Assembly (NCBI RefSeq): GCF_013426205.1
Contig: NC_089425.1
Span: forward strand, 2,108,001-2,172,000
Reading direction: 5' to 3'
Length of the DNA: 64,000 nucleotides
Source of the DNA: Metarhizium brunneum
Lineage: Eukaryota > Ascomycota > Sordariomycetes > Hypocreales > Clavicipitaceae
The notes beneath the pieces were generated by a model. It saw only the letters and a list, made by a program, of their open reading frames with translations. It was not told the DNA's origin and ran no database searches. The translations under genes were made by a program, and so were the position numbers. Shown here piece by piece: positions 12,103-24,979 of this stretch; position 1 is the stretch's first letter, and each line of letters starts with the position of its first letter.

Positions 12103-12504
12103 AGAATTAATGACTAGGCGCCCGATATCAAGTGGGTGACGGTATAACTACTGTGAGAAATTATATGAACAGTGGCATAGATGTGCAGTGGAAGTCGACC
12201 GTTCCCTAATGCCTACTATCACGAAAATCGTCTGGTGCAGCAAACATGACTGTGCTCCTACAGTTGCGCTTTGTAATAGCGGGTTGTGTTGAAAGGGTCA
12301 CGCATGTCCCGGCCCAAAGATCTCTCTCTCTGGGCGTGATGATGACGGACGTCGAAGAGTAGATTTCGTACAGTTGGGCATTGATAGCTTTCCCAAGGCA
12401 ACACGGTATACATCGAGGAGTTAGTCAACAGGATATTTCGCACTGAATGAAATGACTGTAGTAGAAGAGGGATAACAAGTCTTCGAAACTTCTGAAAGCT
12501 GTGC
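12103..12504. other. Intergenic region CCA1-TTI2
   Basis: 402 bp holding the CCA1 3' region and the TTI2 promoter or leader. Nothing distinctive seen. Confidence 0.5.
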
Positions 12505-14541
12505 ATGATGGGAAGTGAGAAGTGGATCCACAATCGCAATGTGGGAACCCCAGATCACACGCCCCGCCAACCATCACAGCCCGCCTACAAAGCTGATCTC
12601 ACATCTCTGTTCTTAGCCACTGTCTTCTCGCCTTTCCCCCCTGGAACTACAATGGACCAAGTATGCCTCAGCAAAGAAAACGTGGGTCGATTGCGAGACC
12701 TTGGATTTAAAAATGTGGCTGCCGTTGTTCTACTGCCCAGCGTCAGGCTTGAGGCTGCTACAGTTGCTCCGTGTGATGTGAGCATCTTGGCCCAGACGAC
12801 GATAGTTCGAGCAGTGGAGAACTTCCCTAAAGTTTCCAGTAACGAGGTAAAGCCCAAGGATCTAATTGTTCCCAGAAACAATGGTTTACTAATATATGGA
12901 TGGCACCAGACCCGTCTTGACATGCTACTCCAAATTTTTGCCTGCCTTGTTCTACAGCCAGCCATCGCCAGATGCAGCTCCGAGGGAGCGGACATTGATG
13001 TTCATGACACTGAAAGCATCCCACTGGATATGGGCCAACCTGACAGCTTAAATTCCCCCATGAATAGTTCTGACTTGCTGCTCTACGATAGCCTTACTCA
13101 GACTTTGGCATTGCAGGTCTTATGGAACAGAGGTGCACTAGGTCAGTACGATGGGGAATCCACTTTTGTCTATCAATGCTAGTCGTCTATATCTGGCTAA
13201 TAAACCTATCCAAAAAGATGAACAATACACAGCCATCCAAGCCGAAGCTGCGCTTGCTTCGCTAGTCGTGCTACTGCATAGGTTGAATAATCTAAGACTT
13301 CCTACTTCTACTCTGGTAGCTGTCACAGCTTACGCAGACCCTGGCGATTTATGGACAACCGAAACTGCGGCTCGTCTCGCGCAAAGAATTCTATCTCTAC
13401 AGCTTTCCGGACAGGGACTGACCAACTTTATCATCGGGCCCGTTTTAAACCAACATGTCCGACTGATTCTTTCATCACCAACTGGTCGTGACCCTTCAGT
13501 CAATTCCAGAGCGTCTGGGTCTGTAGCTGCGTTGGATTTAGCAGAGTATGAGAATGCTGCTGCGGTACTGAATTGGGCGATCAGGATGACCGAGGTTTGC
13601 GGCCTTTGCTCTTTTGATCTCGTCGCGCCCTGCACTGCTGTTGTTTAAGTCGCTGACAAATTCAATTATACAAGAGTCCTGATATCGGAAAATACTGGCA
13701 TCGCTTCGTGCCAGCGCTGGTCAACTTGGCTGAAAGCCACGAAATGTCCGTTAGAGAGGGAGGGCTTAAGGCGATTATCTCGTTCCTGGCAAAGTGCCCA
13801 TCATCCGCGATATATACCACCGGAATGGACCAGCTGTTTGAGCGCACGATCCTACCCACATTACTTCTTCTTCCAACTGCGACACCAGAAAAGGACTCGG
13901 TGACTCTGCTAAGGCTAGGATACACGGCTGCGCTGCAGCTGGCAACCACCAGTGGAGATTCTCACAACGCCAATAGACGGCGCATTTTAGATATGATAAT
14001 CCGTGATGGAATACTAGAAGGGTTCCGCCATGCGGCGGATTATATATCTGTAGTCGACGTCTTGATGCAATATGTAGCAGAAGTGGTTTCTTGTCTCGGA
14101 ATATTCTCCATTAAACACCTGAAAGTAAGTCTCACAATATTCTCTACAATATGCAATGCCTCTGACTACGAGGATTTCTTACAGGACCTTTTGGACGTCA
14201 TCGAATCTGTCATTTGTGATCCGTTTGGTGCGGACCACCCTGGAGTGTTAACATCCGCGGCCGAAGCTCTAATAGTTATTATGACCAATTGCTGGCCTAG
14301 GATATCCAACACAAAACGTGTGGAGCAAATACTGCGGATTCTTAGCGTCTGTTGGCTAAACATGAACAATGAGGCCTCTCAATCAATTCACGAGGGGAGC
14401 ATGCCGGTTCCCAAGTCCCGCATCCTTCAAGCGGCAGGGCTGGTACGATTCTTCGCACAAACCAATGCATCGGAAATAAATAGAACTTCAAGAGCCGCAG
14501 TTTTACGTGATCGCCGGCTACAAGACATTTTAATGCAATAG
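12505..14541 (+). CDS. Tti2-family protein (TTT complex subunit)
   Basis: Tti2 acts with Tel2 and Tti1 as a cochaperone for PIKK kinases (TOR, ATM/ATR, Tra1). This is an all-helical ARM/HEAT-like protein with the family's best-conserved part at WHRFVPALVNLAESHE, then FERTILPTLLLLPTATPE and a C-terminal CWPRISNTKRVEQILRIL. Exons 12505-13141, 13218-13594, 13675-14124 and 14185-14541 give 606 residues. The first intron was set to 76 bp (GTCAGT...AAAG, branch GCTAAT) because shorter options are below normal length. The third intron (60 bp) is stop-free and in frame. The start is uncertain: 12505 is the first ATG, and 12652 (MDQVCLSKEN) is a good alternative. Family call rests on remembered motifs. 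Confidence 0.75.
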
Positions 14542-14635
14542 CAGTATGATTATGCTATCAACTAGCATGTCTTCAAGCACCCTTGTTCACAGCTCTGTGC
14601 CTGAAACACCGAAATCAGATTCAGGAGGTTATTTA

Positions 14636-17600
14636 CTAATCTAATGGCTGTTGCTTGAAAAATGATTTCCCATGCAGCCACTTCCTGTAAGCTTTGTATC
14701 TCTTTTTGGTCGAGTCTTCGTCTGTTACGGTAAGTGGATTCTCACCTACTTTCAGAAGTTCACCATAGACATCCATTTCCTCATCTATTCCAATGACCAT
14801 GAGACCTTGTTCACGCCAACTGCCGTTGATATATTCTCTATATTCTGACGAATCAACACCCGCAGGGGTGTCGTTCGACACAACAAGCGGAAGGTTCTGT
14901 GGGTGGCGTATGTATCGATCATAGTCTTCCGCTTCCTGTTCTCTTACTGATGGATTTAGGGAGTCATGAACCGCTTTTGTGAACGTCCACTGGGCAGCTT
15001 TGGATTTTTCAAGGGCACTCGGCTTCATCTTCTCACGTTTTGGCTGACCGTTGTCGCTATTTGCAGGATGTATTTCGGACATGGAACCTTGCTCAGTAGC
15101 CTTCTCCTGTACGGGCTGAAGCCAGCGCTGGAATGATATACCCCGTGCTGCTGTTCTCCCAGATTTTACTGAAGAAGTCACATCTTCAAACTGCTGGATA
15201 TGGGAAGACGTTAACGGGCTGTCGATACCTTCCCTTTTCGGTTTTCGTTTGTCAGAATCTGTATCTGTCTCAGCCCGTACTCGGAAAGGGCTGAGGTCAT
15301 AGCGGCCGTCCTGAGTTGACTTCAGAGGAATGTATTTTATGGTAGAGTTCATCTTGTAGGCAAACATTTTTGGAAAGGAGGAGAGTGATGCTGGCCTGTA
15401 ATATTCCAGCCAATAGTCATCGACTGCTTCAACAGGAAGGCTTGCAACAGCGGCTGGAAGTTTCGCAAGCCTTGGGATTATCCTCTCACGCAAGTGAGAC
15501 GGAGTATACCAGTTGATGTAATTGCAAGGTTTCATCACTGACCAATCTCGTGGTTTTGTATGGTGTAGATAGTAGTCTGTAGTCAGTTCCCACAACAAAG
15601 GCTGGCTATGTGAGAAGACATAGTTTCCCAGGAACAAATTATACGCTTCTTGACGCTGGCTATCCAGAAACGAGTTGTTATAGTAACGCTTAAAACTTTC
15701 AATCATATCCCGCGAGTGACTGGTCCACTGGTTTATCTTTCGGTAAGTTTCCATGGTGTTCACGAGCTGAGAACCACCATACTGGACTGCAATCGTATCG
15801 CCATGGTCATGCCACATATGTGTAAAAAGGTTGACTGCGTCTGTATCATAATTGACAGTCGTATCATTCAGAATCCCTAGGGCATGAAGTTGATACCCTA
15901 ATGCACGCTTTCCAATGACGAACTGAGCTGCATTGGTTCTGTCAAGACAATCAATACAATTTGTTCTCGCCACTCCATTTTGTGCCGACATTGGGCTAAT
16001 TTGACCGTCGCCATTCTGGAAGAACCCCGTCGTGGAGACTACCGAGTCTGCAATAAGTTCCAAGTTACCAATCACATCCCCGCCTCGAACTTTCGACGCG
16101 CGGCTCATGTCCCAAGCCTTATGGATGATCTGTTTCCCCGGAGGAAGAAATTGGTTAAGGTAGTTGATGGAATGAGTATATTCTTCTAGGAGCTTGGATT
16201 CTCTCGGTTGGCGTTCTTTGGATTTAATTAGGTTGACGACATATACTGGGGCGCCATATCGACGGAATAAGTCATCAAAGTGCAACGCGGCAGCACCATA
16301 AAACGGATCCACGAGATTGAGTTCGATGGGTGGTTTTGGTGTCACTCCGGTGCTGTCCTGGGTCCAGTAGAGAGGAATACTACCACGATGTTGAACATAT
16401 GAAGTATATTGCGGACTACAGTACAGCCGCGGTCCAGGAGAATGGAATGATGTCGTGAGAGATTCGGAAACTATCTGTTCAGTTTCTACATCGTTGGCGA
16501 CGTAGCCCTAAATGTTGAACGTTGAGTATCTTGTCAGTTTGAGAAGTTGGGAAGGGTCAAGGCAACAACATACTAAGTCATTTGCACCACGTTTAAGAAA
16601 CCGAGCCCCTGCAAAGTATCTCGATCGCCTAGCAATGACAGTAATGTGGGCAGTTCGGCCATAGATGGAGAGGGCTTTATGGCGTTAGCATGGCAATAAC
16701 AAATAGAACGAGAGAAGAGGATGGCAATGGCTCACCTGCTTGGTCAACATATCCATGTATGATTGGTCGACACCAATCATAGGCAGCTTGAAGCACCTTT
16801 ACTGCAGGTTTGAGCAGGTAAGAATTCCAGATGAACATGGTATTGGGTTCGTCATCGGAAGACGGCATCACACCCTTATCCAAAGCCGACCTTTCTCTCA
16901 TGATATTATGCTGAAGTGTCCTCGTAATGTCGTAAGAATAGCTATAGTAGAAAGACTTAGTCAAGTCCAGGTTGTTCAAAATGCTGAGAAACCTCTGCTC
17001 CTCCGTGTTTCGGGAATCTGCCTTCGATTTCCCGGGAGTCAAAGCAATCAACTCCGTACCCTCAACTTGATATATATAGTGACCGCCTACCATGGCTACG
17101 GTACTCTTTTTGGTGATGAAGAGCATGTAATACGGTCCTGTGAATTTGATGAATCCAATAATTCCCCAAGTAGTGCAACGCAGTTTAATGCCGCCTGTAC
17201 CCCTGTTTCCATGATCAATCGTGTCCAAGAGCTGGTTTATTTCCTTCAGACTGTAGGAAATTTTGTCATCCGTCATGTTGAGTTCTGCACCCTCAGTAGT
17301 ACGGTCAATTTTGAGGATACGATATCGTTTCTCGCTGACGTCGACGCCGACAACATAGTAGCGGCTTGCCGTCTCGTAGAGGTTGAATTTGTGCATCTTA
17401 TGCGCAAAATTGGGGAAAACCCCTCCACTTTCAGAATTGTTACCAGCTGTAGTCGGGACAAAGTCTGGGGAGATTCGACTAGACGCCCTCCCGACTGGCT
17501 GTGGTATGGCAGGTTGGTCATCGTTGTCCAATTGGACAAATATTCTGTCTTTTTGCTCGCCATTATCAGTGAACAGGTCTGTTTCTTCGTTGTTCTGCAA

Positions 17601-17690
17601 CTGTGGGAAGGCGGGGGACTTCTGGTGTCGGTCGCCAGCTATCGGTAGAGGTGAGCCGGTGCTCCCCTCCCCAGCCTTGTTGCTAGACAT
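14636..17690 (-). CDS. FIG4: Polyphosphoinositide phosphatase, SAC domain (FIG4)
   Basis: Dephosphorylates PI(3,5)P2 at the vacuole/late endosome and works with the Fab1-Vac14 complex. Exons 17690-16736, 16674-16574 and 16507-14636 give 975 residues. The SAC domain starts near residue 95 ([15 protein letters not shown]) and carries the CX5R(T) catalytic motif [14 protein letters not shown] near residue 535. FIG4-specific features are the [20 protein letters not shown] region and a long C-terminal part with [12 protein letters not shown] and [12 protein letters not shown]. The N-terminal 90 residues are low complexity. Its stop lies 94 bp from the Tti2 stop, so convergent 3' UTRs probably overlap. 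VMA8 elsewhere in the window acts on the same organelle, without evident co-regulation. Confidence 0.94.
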
Positions 17691-18606
17691 CGTTGATTTC
17701 TAGATACAGTTCATCTCCTGGATGCGTGCGTCCTAGTTAGGCAGTTGCGGCTGTGTTCAATAGAGCGTACAAAAATGCATCCTGGTCCAAAGAAACGTTC
17801 AGGGATATCAGACTAAATACAGACCAGTATCGACATTATTTCGAACGCAGGTGGCTGGTTGCTTTGGTCGGGAAGGACTTTAGAGGTCAAATGCGAAGTG
17901 ATGTCAACCCTGGGGATTTGTTGCATGCATGGCGATTCAAGTACCCCGGCACCTTAAGTACTACCTACTTGAGTACCTAGGTACCTAGGTAGGTACTTAC
18001 TAAGTACTTAAGTAGGTGGCAGCCAACATTGAAAGTTGACCTTCTACAGTGGGTGTAGTTGGAAGCCAATTAATCTACTAGTGGTGCCCACCCCACTAGA
18101 CGGGCAATTGGCAGTGGACTGGACAAGATTATATACTGGTATTTACACAACGCCTGATAGGAATAATAGACGCCATCGACATATCAACATGCTCCAATTC
18201 ACCTATCCACCTGGTAGGCATGGCACTTGAGGAACAGATACCTACATGTGTAAGTACTTGGCCTGCTCGATGAAGTACGAGTTCGGGCTGAGCATCAACG
18301 TACGCAATTTGAACCACGGCAGTCCTCACTTTCAGGAAACGTTACTACGATTTGTGTACCTGGCGTTTGTTGTGTCGAAACTGACAAGTGTCAACCGGCT
18401 AGCAAAACCAGTCTACCTTCTTCCTGGTATCACAGTTCGAGCTGTTGGGAATAATGAACCGCCCAAGGCCACCTAGGTAGGTAGGAGGGCCCTGAAGCCT
18501 TGTTGAGTAGTGACCACTTAGGTTGATTAGGCCTCTTGATCTAGTCTAAATCTTCGCGATATGAGTAATTTCGGCGGCTCAGTGGCCTGTGGGTAGCTAT
18601 ATGTTA
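17691..18606. other. Intergenic region FIG4-GEA with palindromic repeats
   Basis: Contains the FIG4 promoter and the GEA-like gene's 3' flank. CCTAGGTA-type sequence occurs at 17952-18017 and again at 18471-18485. The small ORFs have no recognisable product. Confidence 0.5.
17952..18017. repeat. CCTAGGTA/AAGTACTT palindromic array
   Basis: Alternating TACTTGAGTACCTAGGTACC-type units with several overlapping palindromes (TACCTAGGTA, AAGTACTTAA). Same repeat class as the other blocks in this window. Confidence 0.85.
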
Positions 18607-21600
18607 TCATTTTATTTGGTCACTTTCGCCGCCGCCGACAACATCAGCAACTTCACCAGTTTGCCCTGCGGTTTCTTTCTGTTCATTCTCTCCATCTCCA
18701 CCCTCGCTTTGGACCTGATCTGTACTGGATCTGGTTCCAAGGCCCTCTGAGGCAAGATCACTTCGCAACTCGGGTAGGAAGCGATCAACCCGCTTCCACG
18801 TCTCATCCCACAGCGTCTGTTTGGATGCATCTTGTGATGGAGGAACAAGATACCCACTGCTCGCCATGAACAATACGACATTCTTTAAATTCTCTCTCAC
18901 TGCTTCCTCCTATACAACTCATTAGCACTAGTACGACCTAAGTAGAACGAGTGAGTAATGAACTCACCAAGCTGTCACCTTGACCACTGTTCATCAGACG
19001 ATCCATTATGTCAATGATTTTAACCCACAAGTCAAGCATCCCATCCCATCCAGAAAGCAGTACTAAGTATTGCAAAAAAACTTTGCAAAGAAGCGATGCG
19101 CATTGCACTCGCATCTCGCTCATGCCATCTCTATCTGAGGAAAAGACTTCTGGCTTAAGAAGTCTTTGTATCAAAGGGAACAATACTCTACCGAAAATAG
19201 CCGTCCATTCCTTTGCGTCCGTAAGCGTTACCTCTGGGGATAGAAGCGAGCGTTGCATGGCAGAGAACGCGAGTTGCCGGATATCTCTACAAGGATTGGT
19301 ACATTGCGTTGTCAGTGTTTGGAAAATTGGAAGCCAATACGCTGACCAAGCTAGCAGCTTGTTAGTTGTCGTACAACATAGACATGTAATGGAGGTTCTG
19401 GTGCCTACCCTCACTCGTCTCGAGGCGCGATTGCTGCATCAGGTTGGGGACACGAGCGGCCATGTGTTGCAACGTGATAATGGCCCTGCATCCTCTCTCA
19501 ACACTTTCATTATCGCTATTATTATGTTAGCATGATGACGCTACAATAAGTCCCAGTGCACTTGGGGGCCAGATGCTTACGGTTTCAAAGGCTTCTGTAC
19601 TCTGCGCTGATTTGGTACTGAATTTAACTCAGACGGCTCAATGGGAGCTGCAGCAGATGCAAAGAAATTTAAAAGAGCGATAGCAGCTTCATAGTTGTCT
19701 GCAACAATAGCCGGTGGACTCCCAGTCGCACCGTTCTCCAAGATTGCAAATACAGACGTAGCACAGTCTGGGTTTCCTGCTAAAATGCGAAGAATAGCCC
19801 AAAAATCAGGAGACTTCATAATTTCGCTCCGAAGTGGACCAGGTTCTTCTGTACAAGCGGAAAGCCCACTCAGAGTAGTATCAGAAGACTTTGCTATGAC
19901 TTGCTGTGGCAAATTGGCGATTGTATGGAGCAAGGAGTGCACCTTGACAAAGTCATGATCCTGATCCAGGGCTTTAGCAAGGGAACTACGGCATGAAATG
20001 GCGGATCAACATACATAACTGCTCTTCAGAATAGATAGGGCATGGAAAATTGCCCGAGACAAGGTAATAGGATGCCACTGCGCGGGATCTCGTAGCAACC
20101 CCAGCACCACATCGAACACCGTCTTGCCCATGAGTTTGATACATTCGTCGGTCCGAACGGCTAGTATTGTACAAAACTCCAAGATGTAAGCGACGCTGGG
20201 ATCATATGTTGGCTGCGCGACAGCTTGAACCTGAGTATTTGCTGACACAGGCGCGATGGAATCTTGCTTGACTGTCATGACTGCCGCTTGATCATCCTCA
20301 GGAATCTGTTCAAGAAGCACCTGCACCAGTTCTGCGGCCGTAGGAGCAGAGAGATTGCTGCTGATGTCAGAGCATATGGACACCTGAATAAAGGAGTGTA
20401 GGAACTTACAATATATTTTGAAAAATTTGCTCCATATTGCACGACTTAATGCAATCGACAGTACATAATGTACTCTCTAGTTCCTCTTCTGACGGCTCCG
20501 GGGGGTCATCAGCCGCATAGCTGGATATGTAAGAAGTAAAGGCGCTGAAGAATCCCGTTTCAGCAGATCGCGTAGCCCGGTCTATAACCTGGGACGGCAT
20601 TTGCAGAGGGATTCCTTGTATCGATATCGAGAATTTACTCGCGGCAGCGAACGATGGTATTAGTGAGTTCACAAAAAGGTTCACCCAAATTTGTACAACC
20701 TTCGCCACATTAGTCCCAATTATCCAGCTGCATATCATTGCTTAAGAGAGACTTACTTGCTTCCATCCTTGCTGAATGAGCGCCTCGTTCCCGGTAATCA
20801 CACGAAATAAAACGAGTGTGGCTAGTTGTGCGCGGAAGTCCCGGCCAAGCTTGACTGCTAACTCACTGACCATCACACTCCCATCCCCAACTTGAATCTC
20901 TGTATTCAAAGACGTGTTGAAAGTATTAGCTGTGGCAAGTGTACTCATGTGACTCAGACAGTATATTATTTGGTCCAGGGCATCAGAGTTTTTGTATTTG
21001 GCTGCGATACGGGCACACTCATCGAAGCCAGTGACGATTCTAGCGAAAACCGCATCGTCAGTCGCAGACATGAAAACATACGACAAGGTTGAAACAATCG
21101 GCTTCCATGTAGCGGCAAACATATCGGCATCGTATATGTTCGTATTGCAGATAACCAGTTCTCCCACCGTTTCGGTTTTCATTAAGAGTTCCCTCCATGC
21201 GTAGTCGAACGCATGCTTGTTATCATGCTCGTCAGGCAGGATGATTTCATTAGACTTGATCGAGTTAAAAATTGCTTGAAGGAACTCTACAGCGAAGTCT
21301 TTTCCATCATTCGTACCGCGAAGATTTCTTGAAAAGTCCTCAAAGGTCATTCTCTTGGCGGATTTGAGATTAGGGTTGTGCTGGTCGGTATTCAAAATGA
21401 TTATCGCGTAACTCAATATGAACACAGCGTCCTTGTTGGCTACATCATTAGGTGTGTCGTCGGCGCAATACTTCTCCGAAAAGCATTCAACTATTGACGC
21501 GATAAGCGGTGCTTCTCCGGGCAGCCTGAATGCTTCTAGAAGAACTCTCAGTGCCTCATCTACCCGCTTGCCAGAAAAGTCGAAGAGATCTAGGAACGCT

Positions 21601-23791
21601 TTCAGAATTGCTTCATTTCCCTTCTTCGAAAGATAGTCACCCAAGACTGATTTAGAAACCCGCGAAGTTCCCTTGAGGAATTTCGCTACCTCTGTAGGAT
21701 TATTGGCATCAGATATGATTCCCTGAGCCTCCAAGTAGCCGAGCCCCAGCTTCGGTTTCTCGTTGAACTTGCTAGTTCCTTTGACAATGATTCTTTTCTT
21801 TCGTCTTTGCTCTCGAAGTTGAGACGGTTGTGGAAACCCTGCATTAATCGGATCATCTTCCAGTCTTTCGGCCAAGAATTGGATGTAACGAAGCAGGGCG
21901 TCGAGGCATAGCGGCGGGACACTAGTTGTACTCCATGTTGCTGAATCAGGCAGCGCATTTCGCGAGAGTAAACCGATAATATCTTCGCAAAGATCCGCTC
22001 TATCCACATCGCAGTCGTAGTTTACGAACAACTCGGCAACAAACGTGGGCATTCGGGACAGAACACCTATGGTCTCGACCATCGCTTGCCTTGCATCAGG
22101 CTTGCGAGCGCCTCCTTCTAAACCAAGCTTCTGCCTATCTTTCACGGAAACTGGAGTAGCGCGGCCACTACTAGCCTGTGAGGGCGGAGGCTTGACAAGC
22201 TTTGGTGTCTCCGGTATCCCGATGTACAGGGAAGGATCAATGCCTGGCTCTCGCGGAATCTGGACTGTAGGGTGCAAGCATGCAACTAAGTAGGATAAAT
22301 ATAGTTCTTGTTGTAACTTCAGCACCCCTCTGCACGTAGCCAGCAAGGTACCCGTGACAATCAATGACTCCTGTAGTACAGCCATGTTGTCAGATCTGAC
22401 GAGTTGAAAGAGATAGCAGCACAGTCGATCCTCTGCAATCGCCGCCAGTGCCGGGTGTCGGGTAATAAACGGCCCCGAAACTTCCAACGCTACATGTAGA
22501 ATTCGCATTGCCATCACTCTCATTGTGTCTGTGTGTTGTCGATCATTCGGATCGAGGAAGTTAACAAGAACTCGAAACAGCTCTCGGACAGAGGGGAAGG
22601 AATAAGGTTTGAGATCTACAAACTCCGTTTCTTCAGTCTGTTCGCTTGAGGTGTCCTTGACACTCTGAGATGCAGGCACAGCGTCTCCATGTTCATCATC
22701 GTCACAAGTCAGTGCATCTCTCCGAGGCGAGTTCGAATCCTTGGGGTTTGGGGCACTTTCTTCATTCTCGGATTGGCCAGGTTCTTCCAGTCTTAGGTTG
22801 GCCAAGTCCTCCTGGACACGATGCTCGAGTCCGTCATTTTCCTGGCCAGGTTCCAGCTCAAGATGCTTGACATCTTCGAATATAATCTGACACATGCGAA
22901 CCATAGCAGCCTCGGCTGTTCTGCGTAGCACTGCTGAGAACCTGGGTTGAGAGCAAATCGCTAAACCGCGACCCATCATGTCGCAGACACTTTCATCACT
23001 TAAAATATGACCACCAGGACCGGACATCATGTCCTCCATGAGGTTAAGAATCATCAGAAGAACCACCTCGCCCTGGGATGAGTCACTGATATCAAATTGA
23101 CAATGTGTCACAGCTGCAGACAGAGATTGCATAGCAAGTGCGAATCTGGGCGAGTCAGAACAGACAAATCCATAAGCCAAGAATTTCCTGAGGGCTCCAA
23201 GGGCGAGAATCGTAATAGGTGCCGCGGTCCCTTTGGCTTGGATGACAAGGAGAAAAGGCGCCAGCAATGAGGGTGCATCAAAGGTGCGAACATCTGACAA
23301 GTAAGTTAATGAGTGCTTGTACAAACTCTGATGTTGTCGGCCAAACCTTTGACTGCCGCAATCTCGTGTCGAAGCTTGCCGAAAGCTGCAATCATAGGGT
23401 TATCTTGCATGCTCTTTCCCTTCTGGCCACGCAAACCCCATCGGTTGTTTACAGATGTTGCGTCATCGTCGTTTTCGGCACCTCCAACGCTTGCAGTCAA
23501 CACCTTCTGTCGAGTCTTCAATACAGGGCCGGCAGTACCAAACTGTATCAAATTCGGGTTGCCACCCAGGATCGCTGATACTGAGGAGTGTGGTGATCTA
23601 GCATGCTTTTGGACTGCAGAAGTTATTGATATACATTCGGATATGACCAGTGAGATGGGGTCAACGGCGACAGACACCGGTCGGTTGCGATACTGCATCC
23701 TCGGAGCATCGTGGTATAGCGAAGGCGAATCTATTAGTTCAGCGGCGGATTGCCTGTCGATTGTACAAGGTAACGGAGCATCTTGGCTCAT
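18607..23791 (-). CDS. Sec7-domain Arf guanine nucleotide exchange factor, Gea1/2-GBF1 type
   Basis: Activates Arf GTPases at the early Golgi for COPI recruitment; brefeldin A target class. Eight exons (23791-23347, 23293-20757, 20699-20410, 20360-20015, 19960-19581, 19515-19409, 19350-18968, 18909-18607) give 1596 residues, the usual family length. An N-terminal DCB region (SLVISECISITSAVQKHARS), a HUS region, and a Sec7 domain at about 655-845 are visible; the glutamic finger is in FRLPGEAP near 738, followed by AIIILNTDQHNPN. HDS-type helical repeats follow (WVNLFVNSLIP, WSAYWLPIFQTL). The tail is acidic and glycine-rich. The start at 23791 (MSQDAPLP) is preferred to the in-frame ATG at 23827. 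The exon 3/4 acceptor could shift by three bases. Confidence 0.95.
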
Positions 23792-24979
23792 CTTAATGAA
23801 CGTGTCTGGTATTTTGGAACTGAGCATCAGCTTCGTTCGTAACTTTGGGAGTTGGTACTTCTGGGAAGCTCATGGTTAACCTACCTCCTCCTACGTCGAT
23901 ATGTGGAGTTCAGATCAGCGGTAGTACATGTGAACAGGTTCAATATCAATAATTCTCCCGTTGAAATCGAATCGATGTTGTTTTAGCTTGTCGTTGTGGA
24001 AGTTTGTTATGACAGACCTAGGTAGCCTGGTCAAGTTGCCTTACAACAGGACGACATTATTGGAGCTCAAGGCTGTGAGTCTCCGTCCCCTTGGACCTTG
24101 GTACACTTGTCCAGTCCGACATCAAGTGTCCAATGACCAGCACTTGAGCCCCCACCTCTCGTCCCAACCAACCTTCAGCCTTGCACCTTATGTACTTCTG
24201 GATTGTGGGGAGCGCGAATTCCAGGCCTATCTCTAAGATTTTTCTATGGAGTAGTATAATCACCCAATTCCACTTGTGTGTTGGTGTCCATACAACAATC
24301 ATTGGATCATTGGCAGGGTGCAACAAGACAGGGAGTCTCTGCTACCGATGTACTCTCTCAGCGGTTGCCTTACATGTATAATTGATTGATTGAATTGTTT
24401 ACCGTCTTTTTGCGCCTCCGCAAGGGGGCATGAGACGTGCTAGGCTATGTATTCTGACCAAATCAGTGGCGTTTTTCTAATAATACGTACACATTAACCG
24501 GATTTTTGCCCCTTAATGACCTAATTATTCTATCCATCTAGCATTTCATGTCTTTAAGGGGGGATTTTCTCCTTGGGTTTTTTTGACCAGCTACAATTCT
24601 CTTATACCCTTTTAAAGCTGCAGCAGCAGTTTAACCTCCAGTAACCACGCGTTCAAAATAAAAGGGGAATAGTGTATAGTGCGTACTAGGTAAGTTACTT
24701 GATGCACCTCTAGCTATATCCTCCCTCATGTTGGAATTATGGACGACAACAACTACAGGTTCTGCTATTTCGCAGACTTGGAAGGCAGCGTCGCATCGCG
24801 ATGGAATAATAGGTCGACGGAGTACTGATTGGCAATATAGGAATGACGTCCCTCGGTCGAATGATGAAAATACTTTCCCTACATAACGCCAATGGAACAT
24901 ATCATCCCGAGAAGATAACGGCAGTGTCATACAATGCCTCTATCCCGCCGCCCACCCTGATAAATGATAATAATACATC
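23792..24979. other. Intergenic region GEA-ANP1
   Basis: About 1.2 kb with the GEA promoter and the ANP1 3' flank. A short CCTAGGTAG lies near 24018-24026. Scattered small ORFs on both strands, none recognisable. Confidence 0.5.
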
